Made by a program: the position numbers and the translations under genes. Below are positions 37,246 to 47,278 of a stretch of 56,037 bases of DNA, piece by piece (within the stretch, counting starts at the first letter, position 1; every line of letters starts with the position of its first letter). The stretch is from an uncultured Gammaproteobacteria bacterium (GTDB lineage: Bacteria > Pseudomonadota > Gammaproteobacteria > Pseudomonadales > Pseudohongiellaceae): positions 1-56,037 of the forward strand of contig CAJXIY010000009.1 of NCBI GenBank assembly GCA_913054495.1. Direction: 5' to 3'. The notes under the pieces were generated by a model, which was not told where the DNA came from, searched no databases, and saw only the letters and a list, made by a program, of their open reading frames with translations.

Positions 37246-39096
37246 TTGATCACCAAGGCAATCGTTAAATTTCCGAGACAGCTTGTGCTGGTCCTGGTGT
37301 TGTTAGCTGGTTTCGGCTGCAGTAGCAGCCAACAAACCACAATTGAAAGCGGCGCTGGGATTCAGTCTACAGCAGAGTCTATTGATGAGCTATTGCGGCT
37401 GGCGCAGAGCCGTTCGGGTTTTGAGGCCTCGGCACTATCGATTCAGGCTATGGAGCTGATGCTGGATGACGGTCAGTCGACCCGGGCTGGACTCATCGCT
37501 GCGCAGTTACCCGAGCCTGAATCACTGCCTGGGTCATATCAGTTTCGCTATGCCTTGGTTCGCGCAGAAATCGCTCTCTATCGGCAGCAGCCGGAAGCCG
37601 CCCTGGCCTGGCTTAGGGGCGATCTGATCGACAGTCTCGAGAACCCGGCGCAGCGTGTAGATGACTATTATTTATTGTTGGCAGGCGCATATCGCGCTAA
37701 CGAAGAATTTACCGAGGCTATAAATGCCTATCTGCAGATCTCCGCCAGCAGTGATCAGGCTGGCGATGGTGAACTGGTTAATAGCATCTGGGACACCTTA
37801 ATCCACCTCGATGAAGCGTCGTTTTCCGCGTATGCAGCTAGTGCGAATAGTTACGAATCCAGGGGTTGGATCGAGCTGGCCGAAGTAGTTCGATCCAACC
37901 AGTCCAGCATCAAACGACAACTCGATGCGATCACGCAATGGCGGCGAGTGTGGATTCGACACTCCGCCTCCACAAGACTCCCGCAAGAACTCGATGACTT
38001 GCGACGGGTGTGGGATGAAAGACCCAGACATATCGCCCTGATACTGCCCTTACAGGAAATTGCAGGCCAGGCCATCCAGGAAGGATTTTTCAGTGCGTAT
38101 TACCAGGCGCTTGCGATCAGCAGAGAGGTGCCACGTATCTCAATTTATGACAGCAGCGACGTCAGAATTATTTTCCCAATTTATGATGAAGCCGTTGCCA
38201 GTGGCGCAGATCTGATTATCGGTCCTCTGAGCAAGGAACTGGTGAATCAATTGCAGCAATTGCCTGAACTGCCAGTGCCTACGCTCGCACTCAACTATGC
38301 CGACGACACGCAATTGCGACAAACTGTGCTGTATCAATTTGGCCTTGCGCCAGAAGACGAAATCGCCCAGGCCATCGATCTTGCCTGGGACGCCGGTCAT
38401 AGAAATGCCGCCGTCATCACTCCGCGATCGGAAAGTTATATGCGTCTGCAATCTATATTTTCCGAACTGTGGTCGGCCAGGGGCGGAAATCTGGTTTCCC
38501 AGGCGGCTTTTAGCGGCGACGGGGACTATGTTGATGTCATCAAACGATTGATGGCGATCGACTCTTCCGAGGCCAGGAGGGACCGATTACTGGATTTATT
38601 GCCGAGGAATACCCTGGAATTCACACCACGACGACGCAGTGATCTGGATTTTATATTCCTGATCGCCAACCCGAGACAGGGCCGACAGCTGAAACCCACC
38701 CTGGCATTCTATTTTGCGGGCAATATACCCGTTTACTCGATGCCATCAATCTACGATGGACAGGAAAATGAAAGTGAAAACAGAGACCTCGATGGCATCA
38801 TATTCACCGTGGCGCCCTGGGTACTCGACTCTTCCAACCCGCTAAAATCAGAGATGTCCGCGAGCCTGCGACAGGCACAGGGAGCCTTGCAACGATTTCG
38901 GGCAATGGGCGTCGATTGCTTTCGATTATATCCTCGCCTGGGGCAATTAGCAGATCATCAGATAGAGAGTTTTCAAGGCGCAACTGGCGTCCTCAGATTA
39001 TCTCCCAATCAACAAATTCATCGCACACTTGACGTCGCCAGATTTGTTAACGGCATAGCGACAGAGATCGAGAGCTACGCCAACAACAGAAACTAA
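37246..39096 (+). CDS. lpoA: outer-membrane lipoprotein LpoA, activator of PBP1a
   Basis: 616 residues. Signal peptide and lipobox 'LLAGFGC' with lipidated C25. The N-terminal ~250 residues are helical TPR-like; the C-terminal ~340 residues are a periplasmic-binding-protein type I fold ('RHIALILPLQEIAGQAIQEGFFSAYYQA', 'GADLIIGPLSKELVNQL', 'HRNAAVITPRSES', 'DLDFIFLIANPRQGRQLKP'). LpoA spans the periplasm to stimulate PBP1a. Start is TTG 37246: a TAA at 37237–37239 blocks extension upstream and no ATG is in frame before the lipobox. Confidence 0.92.
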   Translation: MITKAIVKFPRQLVLVLVLLAGFGCSSSQQTTIESGAGIQSTAESIDELLRLAQSRSGFEASALSIQAMELMLDDGQSTRAGLIAAQLPEPESLPGSYQFRYALVRAEIALYRQQPEAALAWLRGDLIDSLENPAQRVDDYYLLLAGAYRANEEFTEAINAYLQISASSDQAGDGELVNSIWDTLIHLDEASFSAYAASANSYESRGWIELAEVVRSNQSSIKRQLDAITQWRRVWIRHSASTRLPQELDDLRRVWDERPRHIALILPLQEIAGQAIQEGFFSAYYQALAISREVPRISIYDSSDVRIIFPIYDEAVASGADLIIGPLSKELVNQLQQLPELPVPTLALNYADDTQLRQTVLYQFGLAPEDEIAQAIDLAWDAGHRNAAVITPRSESYMRLQSIFSELWSARGGNLVSQAAFSGDGDYVDVIKRLMAIDSSEARRDRLLDLLPRNTLEFTPRRRSDLDFIFLIANPRQGRQLKPTLAFYFAGNIPVYSMPSIYDGQENESENRDLDGIIFTVAPWVLDSSNPLKSEMSASLRQAQGALQRFRAMGVDCFRLYPRLGQLADHQIESFQGATGVLRLSPNQQIHRTLDVARFVNGIATEIESYANNRN

Positions 39097-39147
39097 GGCA
39101 GCTCTGATCAATTCAATGACCACTGTGGCTTACAGCCGATTCACACC

Positions 39148-39537
39148 ATGGCGAGACGGAACTCACTATTTAAAAACACACGACAGTTTGGCCATACCCA
39201 GGAAATCCTTGCAGCTAAATATTTACGCGAGCATGGATTAAAACTTACCCGCAGCAACTACCAGTGTCGCGTCGGTGAGATCGACCTGATAATGGTCGAT
39301 AGCCGCCGAGTACTGGTGTTTGTGGAAGTTCGATTCAGACGATCCAGTCGATTCGGCACCGCCATAGATTCTATTACCAGGACGAAGCAAAGAAAGATTC
39401 GGCGCACCGCCGCCCATTTCCTCATCTCAAATCCACAATTTGCAAATCGAATCTGTCGATTTGATGTGATTGGCATCTCCCCCTCACCGCGCAGTGGTGA
39501 ATTGCAATATCAGTGGATAAAAAGTGCATTCGAGTGA
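39148..39537 (+). CDS. yraN: YraN family (UPF0102) endonuclease-like protein
   Basis: 129 residues with 'GHTQEILAAKYLREHGLKL', 'CRVGEIDLIMVDSRRVLVFVEVRFR' and 'ITRTKQRKIRRTAAHFL'. The E-(X)n-D-(X)n-E-V-K/R pattern is the PD-(D/E)XK nuclease fold; here the usual lysine of EVK is Arg (EVRFR), common in this family. Molecular function is not settled. lpoA–yraN–diaA–dolP is a conserved gene string. Confidence 0.93.
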   Translation: MARRNSLFKNTRQFGHTQEILAAKYLREHGLKLTRSNYQCRVGEIDLIMVDSRRVLVFVEVRFRRSSRFGTAIDSITRTKQRKIRRTAAHFLISNPQFANRICRFDVIGISPSPRSGELQYQWIKSAFE

Positions 39538-39639
39538 AACTTTTTGATTACCAGGGGAGTCTATTTCCTAGGGCCACCACAGACCTCGTTTATCTAAAAT
39601 TGAGGGCAGATTGGCCGATATAATGCATGCTTTTATTAA

Positions 39640-40820
<1,181 letters not shown>

Positions 40821-40834
40821 GGCACGCCGCTTTT

Positions 40835-41263
40835 CTACTTGACCACTCGCAAGCTCGGCTTCTTTTTACCTGCGCCTGGCGACTTTACTCCTGATGGGAT
40901 GCCTCGTGGACCATCGGGCGATCCCGGCTTCGGGGGTTCGGGGAGAATTCCATCGGCCTCGAAGACCATTCCCTGCCCACTCTCCTTCGCATAGATTCCC
41001 ATCACCGCCCCAATTGGAACAAACACACTCTTGGGGATGCCGGCGAAGCGACCGTCGAAGTCTATGGCCTGATTGCGAATGAAAAGATTTTGTACGGCAT
41101 TCGGAGAGATGTTGAGGATGATCTGACCATCTTTGACGTGTTCCTGGGGAACTTCCACACCGTCTACGAAGGCATTGACCAGAATGTAGGGCGTGCAATC
41201 GTTCTCCAGAATCCAGTCATAGAGTGCCCGCACTATATACGGTCGGCTAGAACTCATCGTCAT
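40835..41263 (-). CDS. sspB: ClpXP protease specificity-enhancing factor SspB
   Basis: 142 residues. The substrate-binding domain is N-terminal ('SSRPYIVRALYDWILENDCTPYILVNAF', 'NISPNAVQNLFIRNQAIDFDGRFAG'), and a flexible Pro/Gly-rich tail ends in the ClpX-binding peptide 'PSLRVVK'. Delivers ssrA-tagged proteins to ClpXP. I chose ATG 41263 with GGAG eight bases upstream; a GTG at 41272 is possible. Confidence 0.95.
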   Translation of the reverse strand: MTMSSSRPYIVRALYDWILENDCTPYILVNAFVDGVEVPQEHVKDGQIILNISPNAVQNLFIRNQAIDFDGRFAGIPKSVFVPIGAVMGIYAKESGQGMVFEADGILPEPPKPGSPDGPRGIPSGVKSPGAGKKKPSLRVVK

Positions 41264-41294
41264 CGCAAACACTCCATCTTGAGCGACTGCTCTT

Positions 41295-41927
41295 CTAAAC
41301 CATCTCCTTTTCCTGTTCGGAAAAGCTCGCCATCACCGACTCTCTTTCAAACAGTCGATCCCGGTATTCCAGCAATGGTTTCGTGGTTTTGTTCTTTGGT
41401 AATTCTATCCCCATTATCGGCAAGCGCCATAGAATTGGTGTGACACAGCAATCAACAATAGTAAATTCATCACTCATGAAAAAGGGCTTTTCACCAAATA
41501 TGGGTGCTATCGATATCAGGCTGTCACGCAATTCATTGCGCATCTTGTCCAACTGCGCAGGAGTTCCGTCCCCAGCCATGATTGGATCAACCAATCTGCA
41601 CCAGTCTCTCTTGATTCGATAAATCCAGAGCCTGCTCTGGGCTCTCGCTACCGGATACACCGGAAACAAGGGCGGGTGCGGGAATCTCTCATCGAGGTAT
41701 TCCATCATGATGTTGGCTTCATATAAAACCAGATCACGATCGACCAATGTCGGCAGGGTATTGTATGGATTCAGACTGGCAAGATCTTCCGGCTTGTCAT
41801 CCGGATCTACATCGATGGTTTCAACTGCTACGCCTTTCTCTGCAAGAACCACGCGCACTCTATGGCTATAGTGGCTGGTTCCGTCCGAATAAAATGTCAT
41901 GGAAGATCTTTTAGCGACCACACCCAT
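41295..41927 (-). CDS. sspA: stringent starvation protein A (GST-fold, RNA polymerase-associated)
   Basis: 210 residues. N-terminal thioredoxin-like domain ('MTFYSDGTSHYSHRVRVVLAEKGVAVE', 'NPYNTLPTLVDRDLVLYEANIMMEYLDERFPHP') and C-terminal all-helical GST domain. Active-site Cys/Ser for glutathione is replaced, as in SspA proteins. Binds RNA polymerase sigma-70 holoenzyme. sspAB downstream of the bc1 operon is a conserved order. Confidence 0.94.
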   Translation of the reverse strand: MGVVAKRSSMTFYSDGTSHYSHRVRVVLAEKGVAVETIDVDPDDKPEDLASLNPYNTLPTLVDRDLVLYEANIMMEYLDERFPHPPLFPVYPVARAQSRLWIYRIKRDWCRLVDPIMAGDGTPAQLDKMRNELRDSLISIAPIFGEKPFFMSDEFTIVDCCVTPILWRLPIMGIELPKNKTTKPLLEYRDRLFERESVMASFSEQEKEMV

Positions 41928-41993
41928 AGCGATTCCTCTAATTTGAAATGTTAAATTTTCTTCTTAAATTACAAGCAAAGTTTGGCGCAGACT

Positions 41994-44051
41994 TCAATGG
42001 TAGTCTTTGGCAAATTCTCGACCCATTAAGAAGGTGAAAATATACAGAACAGCCAAAAATAACAGCACCCAGACCCCAATTTCCTGCCGCCTCGCTCGTA
42101 TTGGTTCGCCGATGTAATACAGAAAATTGACAAGCTCGGCGACAGTCCCATCAAACTCAGATTCGCTCATGCTACCAGAACCCGCCAGGTGGCTTAGCTC
42201 GCACTGACTGGGATCATCACTACCATGATCGTCACAGCTCACGTCACCCTGCAACTCGTGCAACACGTTTGGCATTCCCACGTTGGGGAATAGCTTGTTG
42301 TTGGCACCAAACTGGCGTGAACTATCGTTGTAAAATGATTTCAGGTAGGTATACAGCCAATCTGCCGTACGTACCCGACCTATCAGGGTCAGGTCTGGTG
42401 GTGCGGCACCGAACCAGTCCAGGGCATCATCCTTGGACAGCGTATTCTCAATCAAGTCGCCGATCAGGGCGTCACCGAAAACCAGGTTGGACATCACCAA
42501 CTCATGGGGAATCTCCAGGTCGTCGGCGGTACGAGCGTAGCGTGCGTATCCGAGTTCATGACAGCTCACACAGTAATTCATGTAAGTGCGGAATCCTCGC
42601 TGCAATGACCCCTTGTCATCAAAATCGGTCTCCACCTGTTGCAGATGAATGTTGCTCTCCGAAGCCTCGGCGCTTCCCGAGACCAGCAACAGCGGTATTA
42701 CCACCAGCGCGATGATCAACAAGATACTACCCAACAATTGCGGAATGCTGATCCAGCGACCGCTAGTAATGCGCTCCGGTGGCGTCGCGGTCTGCTCTAT
42801 TCGTGTGTACCAGGGCATGGCGATGAAATAGCCAAAATACACGACCGTCATTATTTGCGCTAACAGCGTCTTCGCCGGACTCACAGCCTGCGTTCCCAAG
42901 ACTCCCAGGATCAGGAAACTGACCACAAACATCAACAAGGCAATGCGGCTATACCAGCCCTTGTAGCGCATGGATCTGACCGGACTTCTATCCAGCCATG
43001 GCATCACGAACAGTATAGCGATGGCACCACCCATCACCAACAAACCCCAGAAATTCGAGTCGATACCAAACAACTGTATGGTAACCGCCCTCAACATTGA
43101 ATAAAACGGCGTGAAATACCAACTCGGTGGTACATGCTCGGGCGTCTTTAGTGGATTTGCTTCCTGGAAATTTGCGACTTCGAGGAAATATCCGCCCATC
43201 TCCGGCGCGAAGAAAACCACGGCACAGAATACGAATAGAAACAACACGATACCCGCCAGATCGTGGTACATGGTGTAGTAAGGATGGAATGGGACGCCAT
43301 CCAGGGGAATCCCGTCGGGACCTTTGTGTTTCTTGATTTCGACACCGTCGGGATTATTCGAACCCACTTCATGTAGCGCGAGCAGGTGCAATATCACCAG
43401 CGCAATCAGGACAATCGGCAGTGCAACCACGTGCAAGGCAAAGAACCTGGTAAGCGTAGCACCCGATATCAGGTAGTCGCCCCGCACCCATATGAGCAAG
43501 TCCTCACCAATAACTGGAATAGCGCCCACCAGGGAGACGATAACGTTAGCTCCCCAATATGACATCTGTCCCCAGGGCAGTACGTATCCCATGAAGCCTT
43601 CCATCATCAAGACGAAATAAATGGCCATGCCAAACACCCAGATCAGTTCTCTGGGCTTCTGGTAGGAGCCGTACATCAAACCACGAAACATATGGATATA
43701 GACGACGAAGAAAAAGGCGGAGGCGCCGGTAGAATGTAGATACCGCAGCATCCATCCATACTCAACATCACGCATGATATATTCGACCGAAGCAAACGCC
43801 GCCTCCGCGCTGGGGGTGTAATTCATGGTCAGCCAGATGCCGGTGAGTAGTTGAATTACCAGCACCACCATGGAGAGCACACCGAAGAAATACCAGAAGT
43901 TGAAATTCTTCGGCGCATAGTACTCACTCATGTGCTTCTTCCAGGTCACCATGATTGGCAACCTGGCATCGACCCAGTCACGTAGGCCAATAAGAGCTGA
44001 CAGGAATCGACCGTGTTCAGTTGGGCTCTTCAACTTATCTAATTGGCTCAT
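41994..44051 (-). CDS. fused cytochrome b – cytochrome c1 of the bc1 complex
   Basis: One uninterrupted 685-codon frame. Residues ~1–425 are cytochrome b: b-heme ligands H106, H120, H207 and H222, eight or so membrane helices, and the Qo-loop motif at 309–312 reading PSWY instead of PEWY. Residues ~437–458 form a further membrane segment followed by 'SGSAEASES', which looks like the signal sequence of a cytochrome c1. Residues ~470–685 are cytochrome c1: C494-V-S-C497-H498, axial M593 (VGMPNVL), and a C-terminal membrane anchor. The pair is separate petB/petC in Pseudomonas. Fusions of this type are known from Bradyrhizobium (fbcH), where the product is cleaved after export. It overlaps petA by four bases (ATGA). 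Confidence 0.93.
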   Translation of the reverse strand: MSQLDKLKSPTEHGRFLSALIGLRDWVDARLPIMVTWKKHMSEYYAPKNFNFWYFFGVLSMVVLVIQLLTGIWLTMNYTPSAEAAFASVEYIMRDVEYGWMLRYLHSTGASAFFFVVYIHMFRGLMYGSYQKPRELIWVFGMAIYFVLMMEGFMGYVLPWGQMSYWGANVIVSLVGAIPVIGEDLLIWVRGDYLISGATLTRFFALHVVALPIVLIALVILHLLALHEVGSNNPDGVEIKKHKGPDGIPLDGVPFHPYYTMYHDLAGIVLFLFVFCAVVFFAPEMGGYFLEVANFQEANPLKTPEHVPPSWYFTPFYSMLRAVTIQLFGIDSNFWGLLVMGGAIAILFVMPWLDRSPVRSMRYKGWYSRIALLMFVVSFLILGVLGTQAVSPAKTLLAQIMTVVYFGYFIAMPWYTRIEQTATPPERITSGRWISIPQLLGSILLIIALVVIPLLLVSGSAEASESNIHLQQVETDFDDKGSLQRGFRTYMNYCVSCHELGYARYARTADDLEIPHELVMSNLVFGDALIGDLIENTLSKDDALDWFGAAPPDLTLIGRVRTADWLYTYLKSFYNDSSRQFGANNKLFPNVGMPNVLHELQGDVSCDDHGSDDPSQCELSHLAGSGSMSESEFDGTVAELVNFLYYIGEPIRARRQEIGVWVLLFLAVLYIFTFLMGREFAKDYH

Positions 44052-44650
44052 GCTGCATTCTCCTCATCGATGCCTATGATCAAGACATCGCTGCCCTCAA
44101 ACATATGGGGAGGTACCTGCATATTTCTGGATGATGGAGAACCGCTATAGACGCGACCTGCCAGATCAAACCGCGAACCATGACAGGGACAGAAGAAACC
44201 ACCGCGCCACTGCGAATCGAAAGACTGTGGTCGTAATTCGATGTGAGGCGTGGGGGAACAAAATAAATGGGGACACAGACCAACCAATACTAAAATTTCC
44301 GGAGTACGGGACCGGTACTCATTCTGCGCGTAATTGGGCTGCTCAGGTTCTTCTGAATATGGGTCCGTCAATCGATCAGGGTCTTCGTTGAGTGCTCTGA
44401 GGGCCTGCGCACTACGTTTAACGACAAATATCGGCCGCCCGCGCCAGGCTGGAATGGGACCCAAGATCGCGCCGTCCTGCAGGCGACTTATGTCTATTCT
44501 CACCGGTGCACCCGCCGCTCGTGCCTTGGCGCTGGGACTCCACGAACCGACAAATGGGACAGCGGCCCCTACAACGCCGGCTGCACCTACAACAGAAGTA
44601 GAACCCACTAAAAACCGCCTGCGGCCAGCATTGATACTGTCGTCAGTCAC
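44048..44650 (-). CDS. petA: Rieske iron–sulfur subunit of the cytochrome bc1 complex
   Basis: 200 residues with a twin-arginine signal (RRRFLVGST) and N-terminal membrane anchor. 2Fe-2S ligands are C126 and H128, and C154 and H157; C131 and C156 would make the disulfide. The first loop reads CPHLFC rather than the usual CTHLGC, so the Thr and Gly near the cluster are replaced; the second loop (CPCHGS) is standard. First gene of the petA–petBC operon. Confidence 0.94.
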   Translation of the reverse strand: MTDDSINAGRRRFLVGSTSVVGAAGVVGAAVPFVGSWSPSAKARAAGAPVRIDISRLQDGAILGPIPAWRGRPIFVVKRSAQALRALNEDPDRLTDPYSEEPEQPNYAQNEYRSRTPEILVLVGLCPHLFCSPTPHIELRPQSFDSQWRGGFFCPCHGSRFDLAGRVYSGSPSSRNMQVPPHMFEGSDVLIIGIDEENAA

Positions 44651-44772
44651 CGTAAATTACTCCTCGAGGACAAACTAATTTTAACGGAATACGCCAGCAT
44701 TTTAGTGCTGGCAGACTTGCTTAGCTTGGGTCTGATTAGCTGACTCCTCGTAGAGGCCTGCAAATCTCGCGA

Positions 44773-44801
44773 ATTCTAGTCAAAATTGTATTTTTTTTCA
44801 A
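44773..44801 (-). promoter_or_regulatory. sigma-70 promoter of petA–petBC
   Basis: Minus-strand -35 TTGAAA (44801–44796), 17-base spacer, -10 TAGAAT (44778–44773). Transcription would start near 44766, about 115 bases before the petA ATG. The spacer contains an A-tract. Confidence 0.55.
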
Positions 44802-44867
44802 GTCGATCACACTCGAAAACCATAGGTATCCCATTGATATATAAAAGAAAATAAATATTTTCGATGC

Positions 44868-44909
44868 CAAAAAAACGCCGATCTCAATGCATGAGTCGAC
44901 GCCTTTTTT
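44868..44909 (-). terminator. intrinsic terminator of rplM–rpsI
   Basis: On the minus strand an A-run is followed by GGCGTCGACTCA, a short loop, TGAGATCGGCG and seven T residues. About ten pairs form with one bulge. The A-run before the stem makes it potentially bidirectional. It starts 12 bases past the rpsI stop. Confidence 0.65.
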
Positions 44910-44921
44910 ACTACATCATAA

Positions 44922-45314
44922 TTAACGCTTGGAATACTGTGGCTTCTTGCGCGCTTTGCGCAAGCCAACCTTTTTTCTTTCGACTTCACGCGCGTCTCGG
45001 GTGACAAAGCCAGCCTTTCTAAGGACAGGTCTTAACTCCAGGTCGTACTGCATCAAGGCTCGGGTGATACCGTGACGGATAGCACCGGCCTGACCGAAGC
45101 TACCACCACCTCGAACCGTCACATTGATGTCGAATTTTTCTCCCATTTCAACCAATTCCAGCGGTTGTCGAACGATCATGCGGGCAACCTCCCGACCAAA
45201 ATAACCGTCCAGTGGCCGGCGGTTCACCGTAATATTTCCCTTGCCGCTAGTCAGATAGACCCGCGCAGTTGAAGTCTTGCGACGACCGGTGCCATAGTAT
45301 TGGGTTGCAGACAT
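44922..45314 (-). CDS. rpsI: 30S ribosomal protein S9 (uS9)
   Basis: 130 residues. Signature '[16 protein letters not shown]', '[15 protein letters not shown]', '[20 protein letters not shown]' and the basic tail '[17 protein letters not shown]' that reaches the P-site tRNA. Directly downstream of rplM, as in nearly all bacteria. Confidence 0.98.
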   Translation of the reverse strand: MSATQYYGTGRRKTSTARVYLTSGKGNITVNRRPLDGYFGREVARMIVRQPLELVEMGEKFDINVTVRGGGSFGQAGAIRHGITRALMQYDLELRPVLRKAGFVTRDAREVERKKVGLRKARKKPQYSKR

Positions 45315-45330
45315 TAAACTATTCGAACCT

Positions 45331-45759
45331 CTATAAGTTTACTGATTCGGGTTGCTGGGCAGTATGGGGATGTTCTGCACCAGCGTAGACCTTCAGTTTC
45401 TTGAACATTGCCCGCCCCAGCGAATTCCTGGGAAGCATACCCTTCACCGCCAGCTTGATAACTCTCTCGGGGGCTTTTGCCAGCAGTTTTTCGAAAGAAA
45501 TTGATTTCAGCGCGCCGGGAAAACCGGAGTGTGAGTAATATATTTTGTCTTTTGCCTTGTTGCCGGTGACCGTCACCTTGTCCGCATTGATCACCACGAC
45601 GAAATCACCGGTATCGACGTGAGGGGTGTACTCGGCCTTATGTTTACCACGCAAGCGAGTCGCTATTGCCGTGGCCATTCTACCCAGGGTTTGGCCTTCC
45701 GCATCTACCAGCAGCCATTTCTGTTCGACCTCATGGGGTTTCGCACTATATGTTTTCAT
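45331..45759 (-). CDS. rplM: 50S ribosomal protein L13 (uL13)
   Basis: 142 residues, the usual length. '[48 protein letters not shown]' and '[33 protein letters not shown]' are characteristic. In E. coli L13 controls its own operon through the leader; a stem-loop is present upstream here (45862–45892). Confidence 0.98.
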   Translation of the reverse strand: MKTYSAKPHEVEQKWLLVDAEGQTLGRMATAIATRLRGKHKAEYTPHVDTGDFVVVINADKVTVTGNKAKDKIYYSHSGFPGALKSISFEKLLAKAPERVIKLAVKGMLPRNSLGRAMFKKLKVYAGAEHPHTAQQPESVNL

Positions 45760-45861
45760 CAGACATTCAAAGGGCTTTATATTAAGGAGCGCGAATACTA
45801 CCGGCTCGGCATCGATTATTCAAGCTAAATCCGGGCCAAAACCCAGTTTTTCCGAGTCGTA

Positions 45862-45892
45862 GCGGCATCCGGTTATCGCCGCAGGATGCCGC
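45862..45892. repeat. perfect 9-bp inverted repeat between zapE and rplM
   Basis: GCGGCATCC, 13-base loop, GGATGCCGC. It lies 64 bases past the zapE stop and 102 bases before the rplM ATG on the minus strand. No T-run follows, so it is either a weak terminator of zapE or part of the rplM leader RNA. Confidence 0.6.
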
Positions 45893-45956
45893 AATATTCT
45901 GGCTTTCGACGCTCAATATATGCAGAATTCAATTGTTGGCTGGCGCCACCGCGATC

Positions 45957-47081
45957 CTAGCCCAGATGTTCACGGCCCAGGTAATCGTGGGATTGCATTT
46001 CCACCAATCTCGAGCGGGTTCGCTGAAACGCAAAGGCTAGATTTATCCCCGTATACAGTGCCTGGATAGGCACTTCGGCAGCGATGATCAGTTTCACCCG
46101 ACGATCGTAGAGTGCGTCAACTAGGCTGACAAAGCGGCGCGCCTGATCATCCTGATCGGCACCAAGCTGCGGCACATCGCTTAGCAAAACGGCATGATAG
46201 AGTTTCGCTATCTCTACGTAGTCGAAGGTAGACCGGGGCCCATCGCATAGCTGCGGAAAATCGAACCACACCACATCTTCCGCGCAGAAATGGGTTTGCA
46301 GCTTGCGCCTCAGAATCTCAATCTGTTCTCGCTCGTGAATTTCGGATTTGTCCGGCGCCAGAGCATAGAAACTCTGCGACAGCAAAGCCTCAGTCCCCTC
46401 ATTTATCGGACAATGATAGAGAGTGGCTTGGCTTAAATTTCTCAGGCGATAGTCGGTGCCAGGAAGTAGTTCAATCACACTGGTGTGGTGTTTGATAAGC
46501 GCTATCGTCGGCAGAAACCGCTGCCGTTGCAGGCCGTTTTCATAGAGTCGATCTGGATGCGTATTCGAGGTCGTAACTAGCACAATCTGGCGTTCGAACA
46601 GGGCTTTGAACAAGCCCGAAAGAATCATCGCATCGGCTATATCCAGGACAAAGAATTCATCTAAACAGACAACCAGCGCCTCGGCGGCGATCCGATCAGC
46701 AACCAGTTCGAGAGGGTTGATGGCACCCTGATACCGTACCAAATCCTGCTGAATCCGCTGCATAAACCGATGGAAATGGGTTCTCAATTTCCTCTCAAAT
46801 GGGAGGCAGTCATAGAATGAATCCATGAGATAGGTTTTACCTCTGCCGACACCACCCCAGAGATAGATGCCTCGGGTACCGACATTGCGACGCTCTTCGG
46901 TGCCGAACCACCGCCAAACCCTCGCATGAATACCAGGCTTGATCGCTTCTTCGGTGACCAATTTCTCAAACAAATTCTGCAAGTGCGAAACGATACGCCG
47001 CTGATCTTCGTCTTCTGAAATCAGTCTTTCATCCAGGTCTTTTTGATAGCGTAACTGCGGATTCATGACGAGTGTCTGCAT
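45957..47081 (-). CDS. zapE: cell division AAA+ ATPase ZapE (AFG1 family)
   Basis: 374 residues. Walker A 'GIYLWGGVGRGKTYLMDSFYDCLP', Walker B 'ALVVCLDEFFVLDIADAMIL', sensor 'IVLVTTSNTHPDRLYENGLQRQRFLPTI' and C-terminal 'FVSLVDALYDRRVKLIIAAEVP'. In E. coli ZapE associates with FtsZ late in constriction and under low oxygen. Divergent from zapG. Confidence 0.95.
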   Translation of the reverse strand: MQTLVMNPQLRYQKDLDERLISEDEDQRRIVSHLQNLFEKLVTEEAIKPGIHARVWRWFGTEERRNVGTRGIYLWGGVGRGKTYLMDSFYDCLPFERKLRTHFHRFMQRIQQDLVRYQGAINPLELVADRIAAEALVVCLDEFFVLDIADAMILSGLFKALFERQIVLVTTSNTHPDRLYENGLQRQRFLPTIALIKHHTSVIELLPGTDYRLRNLSQATLYHCPINEGTEALLSQSFYALAPDKSEIHEREQIEILRRKLQTHFCAEDVVWFDFPQLCDGPRSTFDYVEIAKLYHAVLLSDVPQLGADQDDQARRFVSLVDALYDRRVKLIIAAEVPIQALYTGINLAFAFQRTRSRLVEMQSHDYLGREHLG

Positions 47082-47198
47082 ATTTAGTTCACAAAACGAG
47101 CTGAGGCATTCTATGGATGTTTGCCAGTTGAAACCACCGAAACAAAATCAGCCAACGCCGGAACTTGAACTTAATACAGCGATGCCGCCGAATTAATG

Positions 47199-47204
47199 TA
47201 TAAT
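47199..47204 (+). promoter_or_regulatory. possible -10 element of zapG
   Basis: A perfect TATAAT lies 75 bases before the zapG ATG in an AT-rich stretch. No convincing -35 exists at 16–18 bases upstream, so the promoter assignment is tentative. Confidence 0.35.
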
Positions 47205-47278
47205 TTGGATTATTATTGTTGCCAATGAACATCCTTACTGTAGCTGTTCACGGGCACGAATGAAGAGGCGATGTCTCG

